From Pegea sp. RAD2-039 (lineage: Eukaryota; Chordata; Thaliacea; Salpida; Salpidae), in the NCBI GenBank assembly GCA_034620365.1, contig JAQGEQ010000058.1, positions 682,001 through 746,000 of the forward strand: a DNA stretch of 64,000 nucleotides. Direction: 5' to 3'. A program made the position numbers and the translations under genes. Of the stretch, positions 1-20,920 are shown one piece after another. The notes under the pieces were generated by a model that had not been told where the DNA came from, searched no databases, and saw only the letters and a program-made list of their open reading frames with translations. Positions within the stretch are counted from its first letter, which is position 1. Each line of letters begins with the position of its first letter.

Positions 1-7729
<7,729 letters not shown>

Positions 7730-8901
7730 TTCGCCACACCCCCTACATCGGTGTAAAATTTACGACTCGCCGACTACCTCGGCCTTGTTTCCCGCCGATA
7801 TTTGTTGGTTCAGTCGATCTTTAAACAACTTGCGGTTTTGACACGATAGAAATCGACAAACGTCAAAAAATCCTCGACAAGAAGGGAGCATGGATGACGT
7901 GTTTGGTATTGTTGCTGGTTACATTAGAAAAGATGAAAGAATCAGAAGGAGAATAATCAAAGAGGAAAGTGAATTTATGTTCGGATTTATTTCCACACCT
8001 CTATCCACCCAACGAATGTTGCTTCTTCTAATCTTTCTGTAACACTCATTTTTTTCATTCTATCTATATTTTTTTTCTTCTCTTTTTTGTAGAGACTTTT
8101 TGCATGAGTTACAACAAGAAGATTTTTCATTTTCATGTTTCCAAATCTCCAATGACATTTTTCTCTCCTTTTCTTCTCATTATCTTGCCTGGATTATTAT
8201 ATAAGATTTTTTTGCATTATGAAAGACAAGTTGAACAATTACTAGATCCTTTTTTGATCTGCATTTTAATGAAGACACAATTATTCAGAGTTTATTTTAT
8301 ATATAATCATGAATCTGTTCATTTGCTGATTTTTTTACCTTTTTCATTTTTGTTCCTCTCACAAACCAACTCATTCGTATTTATTTTCCTATTTTTATCA
8401 CAACAATTTCTTCACAATAAACATCACCTAATGACGTCATCAACCAGTGACGTAGTCGAATTTGTTGAGTTCTGCTGAGATTGTTGCTAAGTGGTTTGGG
8501 TATTTTGTACACAAACCCCTGATTACATCGCTGGTAGCATGTAGCCACCTGACAAACAGCCATCGAATTGTTTTTATTGTTTTCTTTCTTTGTGTGGGAG
8601 GCTTACACGTGTGGTTTATTGGCAATCATTTATTCGTGACCAGAAGAACCATTTAAACCAACTGGTGACCATTCAACCAACTGGTGACCATCTCAACCAA
8701 CTGGTGACCATCTCAACCAACTGGTGACCATTTAAACCATCTGGTGACCATCTCAACCAACTGGTGACCATCTCAACCAACTGGTGACCATTTAAACCAA
8801 CTGGTGACCATCTCAACCAACTGGTGACCGTTTCAACCCCTTTGTTCAAACTCATTCCAGTTTCTTTTCATGTGATGAACGAGTTTTTGATTACAAATAA
8901 A
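7730..8901 (+). other. GRK 3' UTR with poly(A) signal
   Basis: From the GRK stop codon to the first strong AATAAA at 8896-8901 there is no competing gene. Short open frames here (for example 8104-8478) have low-complexity composition and no family resemblance. The stretch holds a full CRE-type palindrome TGACGTCA (8432-8439) and a 20-bp minisatellite. The UTR extent is inferred from the poly(A) signal only. Confidence 0.5.
8655..8838. repeat. 20-bp minisatellite, nine units, with 60-bp higher-order pattern
   Basis: Nine copies of a unit containing CCAACTGGTGACCAT recur every 20 bp (the first spacing is 19). The variable end of each unit alternates between TCTC and TTTA in the order TCTC, TCTC, TTTA, twice over, so a 60-bp three-unit block appears duplicated. 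Each unit holds the interrupted palindrome GGTGACC. An apparent open frame on the minus strand is a by-product of the repetition. Confidence 0.9.
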
Positions 8902-11900
8902 ATTGTTTAAAGCAAATCTCAACTTGTTTTATCTTTCATTTATAAAAAGAAGAAAATAGAAATTGTATTCCAATACACGCGAGATAAGGTGACATTTGAG
9001 AAAACTTTATTTTTCGATTTGTTCCAATTTTAGAAATTGTTTGATTTTATTCTTAAAAGAGAGATGGCCGGCTGTTTCTCCAAACCCCATTTTAGGCTTA
9101 GTGCTTCAATTGCCTATTGAAACGGAATACGAGATTTTCCCAAAAGTAGTCGAGTAGGATAATTTCGGTTTAAAACTGAGCAAATATTGTGAAATAATTT
9201 TCCACTTACAAATATTCATGCAAAAGGAACCTTTTATCACGTTTTTGACTAACTTTTTGTTTATACTTCGTGTAATTAATTGTTAAAAATAAACTTCAGT
9301 ATGTTGTGATTGTCATTAGCTTGTTGAAATTTTCACTCAAAATCTTCACACTCTTCAAAATCTTATAAAACAACTTTTTTCTATTTTCACTAAATCTTTG
9401 ATTTCTTCCTATTCCACCTTATAATTTTATTTTTATTGTTTCTCATTTCATTTTTTCAAATATTTTCCTTTCTCTTTTTTACATCCGGTAGTAAACTTAT
9501 CTTTAAAGATCTTTTAATTGAATTTTTCAATTAATGAAATTCATTTACAAATCTTTAAATCAGTTTAAAATCCTCATAAGTTTTAGTTTTAATTCTTTTT
9601 TTGTCTTTAATTTTCCTTTTTATCTCCAACAACTTGTTCTTAACTCTTTGATCTTTTTTTAGTTTTTCTTTTATTAAATTAGAAGATGTCTTATTTAAGA
9701 AAAGATTTTATAAAAATTAATCAAAAAACAAAAATAAACTTTTTTTGAATCTTTGTTCTTTCTGCAACTATATCTTTTAAAATTTGTAACTAATTTTACA
9801 AATAAGAAATTTTGAATGCTGCTAATTATATGTTTAATGTAACAACTACTTTCAAGTGACAGAAAGAACTATTTAGACAAAAAATATTTTGTAAGCTTTC
9901 CAGGAAGCAGGTTTCCCAACTTTTACTATTTTTAGTATCTTCTTAAAAAGCTATTCCAAATTTCTATGTTTAACTCTTTTTGTTTTGATATTAACATATA
10001 AATTTGAACCATTAATTTCATTGTCACTAAATTTCAAATATTCAACTTGTTATTTTAAAATAATTCTAAATTGTTTATAAAACTTTCTTTTTTAATTTCA
10101 AATATTTTATCAAATTACCAAAATAAGTTTCCATTTAAAGATGTATTGAATTAAGATAAATTTTCCAAATTCATTTTTCTGAAGCTATTTTTATAGAAAT
10201 TATTTGTTTTCATTCTTTATAACTTCAAGCTAAAACCTTGTTATAAAAGCATCTATCATCAGGTTTGATTTTAGGTCATTAATTCATATACAGAAAAAGC
10301 AATTGTTGAATTTATTGAAACAAAAGTTGAAATCTTCATTTTCCAACTAGATAAAAATCTTCACATCCAAAAGTCAAGTTCTGAGACTTTTAAAATATTT
10401 AAAAGAGTTTCATCAATTTAGAAAACCAATTGATTTAATTTGAAGAAGAATTTCAATTTTTTCTTCAATCTTTTAAGCTTGTCAGAACATGATTTATATA
10501 AATTGCTTGGCAATTAAAACTTGAGTAGAAAATTGTTCTTAAATAGAATCTAATTATTGATATTTTTAAACATTCATCTTGTTTTTATCTTTTAAACTGC
10601 TTTTAAAATAAATTTTAGCTGTACATCAGTCAAAAGTGAATTATTGTCTTTTTTAAACTTTGGTTTTTATCTATAAAAACTTTTTAAATTTTGTGCATAA
10701 GTTGTAACCTGTACGTTCAAATTATCAAACCAAAAACCTCTAAATGTATGAATATTTTGCTGATTTAGTTCAATTTATCATTACTCAACACAAAATTTTA
10801 TGCTTTCAAGCAAGTTTGTAGATAAATAATTTGTTTTGATATAAATAGTTCAACATTTTTATTGAAATACATTTTCAGCGGCTTTCTTAAAAACAATCAT
10901 TTTTTTTATATTTTTAAAACTTTTAAACAAAATAATCGATAATTAATCTATAAATTAGAAAATATGTAAATAATGTTTAAACAAATTTTACAGCAGCAGC
11001 TATTATATAAATTAGTGAAAAAATTGTTTATTGGTGATGTACTTCCTGAACTTAAAATAGTATTGTGAGGCTTAAGTTACAATTCTAGCATCATTTTTAG
11101 AAATAAGGTTTAAACTCTCTAAAGATGAAGGATCAATAAGCGAGTAAAATAAGAGCTAAATAAAAGACAATTCCATGAGTTTAAGAATTTTTCTTAAAAC
11201 AGTAATCAATAAAATCTCTCGTAAAAAAATTCTTTTGGCTTAAAACCAGATAAATATAATAAATGTTACAATATTATATTCATTTAACTACACAGATACG
11301 TACAAGTTTAAATCTAAGAAAGTTTACAGCAACACCAGAAAAGTACGTTAACTAATATCTGTCATTTGTATTTTTTTGGTCAAAACAAAGTTTAAAGAAG
11401 AAACAAATATAAAATGTTATTATTTGAAAACTGTCAAAAACTCACGCTATTACAGGTAGCCAAAATGATTAATTATTACATTAAATTAATAACAACATGT
11501 TGTTTTCGGAGTAAAAACGTTCTAAGTTAAAAAAGCTGAAGTAAAACTGAGAAATTTTTAATGATTTTGTAACTAACATTTTATAGATACATTTAAGAGC
11601 TTTTAATTACTAATAAATGAGCTAGTATATAAGTTAAATAGTAAACTGGAGTTGAGTAATGTTTGATTTTGATCTGTTTATTTTTGAGTGGTTCTGATTT
11701 CATCAGAAATAATTTAATTAAAATTGTGTAATCAAAATTTATTTCTTATTTTAGATACTTCAACTTTGAAAAACGTTCAACAGTATCAGAGTTAAAATGA
11801 TATAAACTGTTTAATTGATTTTGTGAAACCATAAAGTTTATTTATGCCAACATTGTCATTTCCAAACTGTAATTTTTTTCTATTTTTATATAAAAACATT

Positions 11901-11933
11901 CTATGTATTTATTCATTATTATATGCTTTGAGG

Positions 11934-12000
11934 AGGATGTGTGTTAGCAAGAGGTGCTCTCTTCAGGCACCCTCCTTGTTTATTGTAATAAATAAATAAG
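11934..12000 (+). repeat. Short dispersed repeat with hairpin and AATAAA tail, copy 1
   Basis: The sequence GTGTGTTAGC-A-AGAGGTGCTC, then a loop, GGCACCCTCC, and TTTATTGTAATAAATAAATAA recurs at 51903-51972 (inverted) and 53820-53943. The GAGGTGC and GCACCCTC segments can form a hairpin. A short GC-rich body ending in AATAAA-type repeats looks like the 3' end of a 5'-truncated non-LTR retroposon, or a short SINE. Family unknown. Confidence 0.65.
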
Positions 12001-12577
12001 TCTATTAAAAATGTACTTAAAGCTTAGTTTTTGTCTAGTTTATTTTTTATCAATAAGTTTATGCTTGTAAGTTTTGGCAATTTTTGTACTAGAAAATTAT
12101 TTCAATTGCCTAATTCTATATACATAAAAAAGCTTAATCTAAATTGAAGTTCATTTTTCAGTCTACTGTTAAATAACTGATTTATCCAACTACATAAAAC
12201 TGTATTTTTTCAGTAGTTATTTTAAATTAGTTTAAAACTCAAATCAATCTTAATATTATTTTAATAAATAAAATTACTCAATTTTAATTAAAGTTATAAA
12301 AATCAACTTTAATTAAAGCAGTAATGAAAAGTTTGATACATAATCAAATAAAAACTTAGATATATACATTTACATTTTGAATTTAGTATTTTAAAATTAT
12401 ATTTCAAATACTTGTTGACAAATTTAACAACTAAAATTAGGCTTTTAATACAAATATCCTAATAATTTTTAAAACTTATTAGATAAAAGGCAATATTTTT
12501 CCAATAGAACTTAAAGATAATCTTTTTATCTTTTCAATTTATCAGATAATACTCGGCACTACTATATATCTAAGCGT

Positions 12578-12648
12578 AGGCTTAAAAGTTTTTACATATA
12601 CAGGCTTAACAGTTTTTACATATACAGGCTTAAAGAAGTTTTTATAAG
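12578..12648. repeat. 24-bp tandem repeat, about 2.7 copies
   Basis: Units beginning AGGCTTAA and containing GTTTTTACATATAC start at 12578, 12602 and 12626. The third is incomplete. It lies in intergenic DNA and has no apparent function. Confidence 0.6.
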
Positions 12649-12901
12649 TTTATAATTCACTAAATATTGGTCCAATAAACATCTTCTTAAATGATTACAT
12701 ATTTTGGAAAATAATATTTTGTACTAATTATTCTTTATAATGTATTAGAATATACTAACATTTTCTTTTATGATATTTGTACTAAAGTATTTAACTTTTA
12801 AGAATATGTTAATAGTTTAAGCAGCAAACTTATTACCATAAAAGTTTTTAAATGAACGAAGTTCTTTATTTGTTGATATAATTCTAATGATAATATTATT
12901 G

Positions 12902-13267
12902 GTCTGCTTCGGCCGATAACGTCATGCTGGGCGTGTTACAAGAGTGTTTAAAAAAGTAAAACACAGTGAAATAGAAAAGATCTAAACAGATTTTTAAATT
13001 TTGTTCCTTTTCTTTGATGATGGTTCTTCTCTATCTTTCAGTTATTTATTGAGTAAGTAAGGCGGAATTCCCCCGAAGGCAGTTCGTCACTATAATCAGT
13101 GTCGTTCTGGCAGCTCCTGCGACGCTAGCTGGGCGCAGCTGCATCAGTCTTTCTGTTCCGCTGCATAACTTTGTTGGCTTAAAAATTTGAATCCTGCTGC
13201 ATGGGATGCTACTGGGTGTCCATAATATCTGTCCTGGCATGTATAGCTGTTTTTGCCCGAAGCAGAC
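12902..13267. repeat. Dispersed element with 11-bp terminal inverted repeats
   Basis: This 366-bp, comparatively GC-rich island starts with GTCTGCTTCGG (12902-12912) and ends with its exact reverse complement (13257-13267). Its inner part (13050-13250) is clearly homologous, in inverted orientation, to 29614-29815: both hold blocks such as GCCAGAACGACACTGATTA when read on the same strand. Size and inverted ends suggest a non-autonomous DNA transposon (MITE), though the second copy sits beside a tRNA-like segment and a SINE cannot be excluded. A 64-codon minus-strand open frame inside is probably incidental. Confidence 0.65.
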
Positions 13268-15352
13268 TAAAGATACCCTGACCTCTAAACTTTTTCCGCC
13301 AATAATATAGGATATTTTTTCACAAAAAATCTTGGTAGTAGAAAGTGCTTAGCAGCCTCAAAGTTTTATCCTGTAAAGTATTATTTTCAAAACAAAGATT
13401 GTGTTTTTTCGGCTTGTACTTTTCTATTTAAAACGAACATTTAAGATCAATTGTTTTCGAACAGACTTACTAGAAAGTTATCTAAGTTTGTGGTTTTCAT
13501 AAAACAACAAAAAGCTATCTAAAGATGTAACTTTCATTCATACTACCAAGAGATCTTGTTTTCTCGAGTACAAAACAATATTAAGAAAAATTTATAAAAA
13601 CTGATATTCAATTTTGACCAAGATTTATTATTTCAGAATTGTAGATTATAGAGTATGAAGTAGCACTTTTATAGTTTGAAGTTGCAATATTTGAGATTAT
13701 TTCATTATCTGAAAAAACTTTAACATAATTGTTTTTAAATAATTGATTAAATCTAAAATAAGTTGGCTTAGTTACATCTTCATTAAAAAAGTAAATCAAT
13801 TTTGCTGGACAAGTAACTTATCAATTTATATACTGATGTATACTGATGGAACTAAGGTTCATTTTTTTAATGCAACAGTTTTTTTGAAACTTAAAGTTTG
13901 AACATTACCAAAACATTGGACAATCTAATTAGTCACTTTTATGATTCTAAACAGTAATGTTTATTTATTAGGATAGCCTAATTATTTCCAAGACACCGTT
14001 AAATGGATGAATTCTTACTTAATAAAATCTTTGAATATATAATTAAAACATGGAGGAGATCAAATTAGAAAAAAAATAGCTAAGAAAATTGGATGTTAAC
14101 GAGAGTAAAAACTTTATATTTCAATAAAATAAGTTTTTGAATTTAGCTTAGTATTCTTTATTTTAGTATATACATCAATGAACATCGATTAATAAAATCT
14201 ATGTGAAAAATTAAAGAAAATACAAGAGCTTAAGAAACTTTTAAAAACTTCAGGACTTTTAAATTTTAATCAGAAAAAGACATAAAAATAGCAAAACAAT
14301 TTCCTATTTAAAGCAATTTTTGAAATACTTTTATATATTTTTTAAAAGTAGATGTTTTAAGAGGTTAGATTTTGTGAAGTTTATTTGGGCTTTATGATTT
14401 ATACAACATGTACAAAAATGGCTCTTTATTTAAAAATCATATTAACAAAAAAAACTTGTAGTTTCAGCTTTGGGGTTTTAATAAAAGTATAAAATATTTC
14501 ATAGTATTTAACAAATTTGACTTAAAAAGTTAAATAATATAATTTATTAGATACATGAATTAAAAACATGATTTCTCATCCCGGTTAAAAAATAAAATAA
14601 TTGTTCTTAGAAGTTTTTAGACATTTAGCTCTTGGCAAATAAGTAAATCTACTTACTTAGTTTTCTTCAAATATTGTAGGAAATAAGGAAGTGGAACTAA
14701 TTGGCGTTTGGCTACGAAAATTAAATAAATACTTTATAGATAAATACAACAGACAGAGAATATCGAGCAATATTTAAGTATATAAGTGTATCTTCTTCAC
14801 AGTTTACTTTTTAAAAGAAATGATTTATATATATTTATATACATTATATATATACATATATTTAAATATATATATTTATATAGGTCAGACTAACAATTAC
14901 TTTCAATTGATTCAGTAATCAAATGTAGAAGTACAATTATTTTAAAAGATATTTTTTAAAATTAAAAAAAGTTATTCTAATATTTGAGGAATAAAAATTA
15001 AGGAATTAAAATATGCTTTTCTAATTCATAAAAAATAAGCTAATTTCTACGCCACATTAAAAAATGTGGAAAAAATAAGGAATTAGAAAATATATTTTGT
15101 GATGGGTTGGTATTTTATTAATTTTATAAAATTATTTCTTTAAATAAATTTTGTGTTATTTTATAATTTGCTTTTTGCATATACTTTTGAGATTAATTAG
15201 AATAAATTTTTTTCTTTATATGTAACTTAAGGCAAATAGTTTAATGGTAATATTTATAAAATGTAAATATATCTGACCAAATTTATATTTTAAGATATTT
15301 ATTTTGAGTATTTATCCAGACTAAATGTATAAAATAAATATTTTTGTTTCAG
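13268..15352. other. AT-rich intergenic upstream of the TSTD2-like gene
   Basis: No gene seen. A TA-rich alternating tract lies at about 14830-14882. A pyrimidine-rich run ends in an acceptor AG at 15351-15352, twelve bases before the TSTD2 start codon, as expected for a trans-splice site at the end of an outron. Confidence 0.5.
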
Positions 15353-15364
15353 AGTTATTATAAA

Positions 15365-16893
<1,529 letters not shown>

Positions 16894-17012
16894 GATTAAC
16901 TTATGAACAATTGATTGTATTTTGAATATCGATTTTTAAATAAACCATCTTCAGAATATTGTATAAGCTTTTAACAAGTAGTTTCATTTCATTTAGGTTC
17001 TTAAATGTGAAT
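16894..17012 (+). promoter_or_regulatory. Operon junction: poly(A) signal followed by trans-splice acceptor
   Basis: Only 103 bases separate the TSTD2 stop from a strong acceptor (TTTCATTTCATTTAG, AG at 16995-16996). AATAAA sits at 16939-16944, 51 bases before that AG. The next start codon is at 17013. There is no room for an ordinary promoter. This is the layout seen at tunicate and nematode operon junctions, where upstream cleavage is coupled to SL addition downstream. Operon status is inferred. Confidence 0.65.
17005..17010 (+). promoter_or_regulatory. Start-stop upstream element (ATGTGA)
   Basis: The first ATG after the acceptor at 16996 is immediately followed by TGA, two bases before the main start codon at 17013. 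If the predicted leader is right, ribosomes meet a minimal start-stop uORF before the JmjC reading frame. Such elements can stall ribosomes and lower translation. The effect here is inference. Confidence 0.4.
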
Positions 17013-20000
17013 ATGTTACAGTTAGCTTATTACAAACTGATTTTCGATTTTTTTCTGACTTTTTTTGCAACTTGTGGATTATGTGAAGTCCCAGTCTTTC
17101 CTGGAAGATTAATATTTGATGAAGACGTTCCTAAAGGTGATCTTCTTGGACATCTTCATCAATTTGGGCTCCATCGAGCTTCTAGTGCTGAGATTCCGTT
17201 TTTAGAAGCAGGATACAAACATCAGTATGTCTGGAAACATCACATCCAAGCAAATTGGTAAAAAACTCGATTCAACCATCTCAAGCCTTCTAAATATGAA
17301 ACTCTTTATTTATTTTCAGGCCAGTTCTGTTTAAAGCTGAAATCACTAAATCAAAAGCTCTGACATCGTGGACTGATAATCACTTAATAGATGTGTATGG
17401 AGATCAAGAAGTTTTAGTTGAAAAAAAGTATGAAGATAGGTAAATAAAGTCTCTAAATTTCATCTTCAATCAAACAGATGTATGCTTGATACTGATTCAA
17501 TTACCGCTAATTTATATTGTTCATTTTATGAGTTTAGTCAGACGGCAGATGGCAGACAAGAGTTATGAATAAAGTTTGGCGCTTAATTTACAAATTCAAT
17601 TTATGAAATATGTTTCTAACAATTCATAAGTTGAGATTGTGATCTTTGTGTTTACATCAATAAAAAATAAATTTATTTAAAGATTGAAAATATTTTGTAC
17701 TTGCTTACTAACTTGATAACAACTTTGATTTATCATAGTTGCAACTTTGGTTAAGTTGTAATTAAACATAAAAACCACATAAACAACTTCCTACTGACTT
17801 GTTGATCTGTAAAAACTCCCGGGCCAAAAACTTTGGGGAAATCTTTCACATAATTCCTATACTTGGTGGTCAAAGGTCCATGAAACCACATCAACATCTG
17901 AAAACTTTCAACCAATTATTTTATTCGAAAAGATTATTTGATCTCATACAAATATTTCAAACAGAAAATCACGAGCAAAACGTATGAAGTTAAAACAATT
18001 TTTAGAAGGTTATAAGGATAGTAATTGGTACGTTGTTTCGGTATTTCCAAACAAAATGAGCCGTGATGTACTGGTAAGGAATTCATACAATTATTTTCTC
18101 ATCTTTTCTTTCACCAAAACATCCAAAAATTTGATTTCGATTTGAGTTTGAAACCTTTTTTTTCAATTTGATTCTATTTTGTTTCTAACAACTCCAGGCC
18201 CCTGATTTATTGAGATGTAGTTCATTCCGTCAAAATATTCTTGAATCAAATATTTGGATTGGTGCAAATGGAACCAGGTAATTTTGAGTCTTACTTATTA
18301 CTTAAGTCTTAAATTTTTCTTTAGATCTCTACTCCATAAAGATGCAGATCATATTTTACATTGTTTGATAACTGGTCAAAAAGATTGGATGTTAATAGAC
18401 AGAAAATATGAGAGCAAACTTGATCTAGAGATTATTGATCAGCAACAAGTTGATTTTTTGCAATCTAATCTCGTCAATTTCAAATATTTTCTTTTCAGGC
18501 TTCTGGCTTTTCAAAAATAAACGTTGATCGTGTTGATATGAATAAATATCTTGATTTATACAAAGTACCGTGGTATCATGTCACTATTAAACCTGGAGAT
18601 TGTTTACTCATACCTTCAAGATACTTTCATCAAGTAGGTATTCCTCAATTATTTTGTTTAATTGAAGATTTACCGAAGAGAAACGAAATAATTTTTAAGA
18701 TCATAAATTACAAAATTCGAAGTTTATAAGTTTCTTTTTTGGTACATACATCAAATAAATTGATTTTTTAGGTTCGATCTTATACTAGAAGCATATCTGT
18801 AACTTTCCTGATTTCACCCAATATACATCATTTTAACGATTCAGACTGCTTTGATGAAGATAAAGACATCACAGTGGAAGATTTAGATATTTTTTGGGAT
18901 TATACTTCAGTAAGAGTTTTTCTACAGTTTCAAATTTTCAAGAAAAAAAATTGACAAAACTAAAATTAAACTTCATCAATTTTACAATAGAATCAAGACT
19001 CAATTGACTTGGGATATTTAAACGTGAAATTGATACTTGAAAATTTGATGAAAATCATGTCTTATCTTTCACCTGATCTTTATGATCACACAGAATTTCG
19101 TTATCTTGTCATCTTCACGTTTGATATTGAGAAAAAACAAATGTGGAAAATTATTGAGTAAGTTGCTGATTACGTTAAAGTGGCAAAAACATGTTTTGGT
19201 TTCGTCTCAAAAATACCTTCAAATTGTGATTCACCTCATTTTCTGATCATTTTGTTTTTTTTTGAAAGTCTCAAATTTCTTAATTTATCCTTTTCTAACA
19301 AAATAAACTTTCTGTAAAAAAATATTATTTTAGAAATATCAGTAAAAGAATTGATACAAATAAAGATGACTTCATTGAAATTAAGGAAGTCGAAAACTCT
19401 GATAGGAGTCTGTGGAAAGATCTAGCTCGTCAACTTGACTCACCTCCGGGAGAAACCATGTATGTTTAGAGATCTATTTAGAGATCTATTTAGAGATACT
19501 GTCACTAAGTTTTAATGATTTGATAATAAGCAGAAATGAAGCAGGAAACACAACAGAGACACAACAAGCTCGTGATCTAACTGATGATCGGATGTTTTTG
19601 CAAGTGAAGTTATTTTTGGATTTGATTATGAGTCACAAGAATGCTCAAGGACAAGTTACCTACAACAGGTAAATAAAATTGAACAATTTTGTGGACTTTG
19701 ATTTATTTAAATTTGATCAAAAATCAATTTCTCATCTTTACTTTTATTTTTAGCTTCAGAAAACTTCCTGTAACCTCAAAACAAGCTTCAATTCACATAT
19801 TTGCATGTCTTGATTTAAATATGGATGGAATTTTAGATGAAGAGGAAATGCAAAACTATTCTAAAAGCACTTTACGTCAACTTTCAAGGTAAATATCAGC
19901 TGTTTATTAAAAAAATTAAATTTATATTTTGAAAATTTATTTGGAAACACTTCTAAACTTAATTCTTTATTGAGCATCAAAATGATTTTACTAACTTGAT

Positions 20001-20920
20001 AAAATAAAACACCCTACATTATAGATTTGAACGATTTTGGGTGAAGGACTTTGAAGAAGAAGAAGATTTGAAGTTTGCGAATTTGAAAAATATCATAGAT
20101 AGAATTTTGAGAAGGTAATTTTGTAAAACTCCAGAAAAATAATTACTTTAAAAATTATACTTTGCTAATTAAAGCTTGATTTTAGTATTTTCAAAACTTA
20201 TCTAAAGTATTAACTGTTTTATCTGTTCAAATATTTATCTTCAATGTTTACATACGAAGTTAAAGTTTGTGAATTTAAATATAGTTTCAAATATCAGTAA
20301 CTTAACAACATTTTTATTAATTCCATTTAAATACATTTCTTATTTCATAACTTCAATATCATATCATAAAGATGCGATTATAATAATTTAAAAGCAACTA
20401 AACATTGTTTAAAATTTACTATTTACTTTTAAAAAGTTTAAAATCTATTTTATTTAACATTTTTTAGATGTATCAAGGTGCTGGATATTCAAAATCAAAT
20501 TCGTTTATCTTTTTTAAGATTTGTTCAAATTGCTTCATATCAATTAAAAAAACCTTCACTAATAATAAACTTCAAATTTATTTTCAAGATTTTGACTTCA
20601 AGGTAAACAAGTACATCTTCAATAACATCTCTACTCTTCTCTTATTCTTTCAATCTGTTTTTAGTGAACATATTAGATGGTTGTCGAAAGAGGAATTGAC
20701 AGTCTTAATTACATTCGGATATTTTGATGAGGAACCTGTCGTTATGGTCAGAAATAATCGGATTTAGATTAGAGTTTGATTTTCTACTTTTCAAACATTT
20801 TTTTAGAAGGATATTCCAACCAGAAGAGATTTGATGTTGAACCTAATTACAAGTGTTATTTATAACTCACCAGAAAAACAAAATGAACCTTCAACTAATT
20901 TGCTACACAATGAATTGTAG
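17013..20920 (+). CDS. ER-luminal JmjC (cupin-8) dioxygenase with two EF-hands and HNEL tail
   Basis: Exons 17013-17257, 17320-17439, 17965-18073, 18198-18277, 18325-18448, 18499-18633, 18772-18909, 18991-19157, 19334-19459, 19534-19668, 19754-19888, 20025-20114, 20468-20602, 20665-20746 and 20807-20920 give 644 residues with all phases matching. A hydrophobic N-terminus looks like a signal peptide (cleavage near 25). The JmjC fold keeps the Fe(II) triad His189-x-Asp191 and His270, and Lys204 in GQKDW fits 2-oxoglutarate binding. Canonical EF-hand loops lie at 380-391 (DTNKDDFIEIKE) and 480-491 (DLNMDGILDEEE). The protein ends in HNEL, a KDEL-type retrieval signal. A calcium-sensing protein hydroxylase or related dioxygenase of the ER lumen is inferred; substrate unknown. 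Two donors are weak (GTTGAT at 18449, GTCAGA at 20747). It is probably the second cistron after TSTD2. Confidence 0.88.

Larger units (their letters stand above)
8902..12901. other. AT-rich intergenic, no gene seen
   Basis: This stretch holds long A/T runs and no open frame with protein-like composition on either strand. It contains one short dispersed repeat (about 11934-12000) and one 24-bp tandem repeat (12578-12648), listed separately. Nothing else could be supported. Confidence 0.6.

Noticed and set aside
8104-8478. 124-codon plus-strand open frame after the GRK gene
   Set aside because: Phe/Leu/Ile-rich from T-runs, no acceptor-supported structure, no family resemblance, and it lies inside the likely GRK 3' UTR.
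8673-8855. Minus-strand frame encoding repeated VTSWLRWSP-like units
   Set aside because: A by-product of the 20-bp minisatellite; the 60-bp block is a multiple of three so the frame stays open by arithmetic, not by coding.
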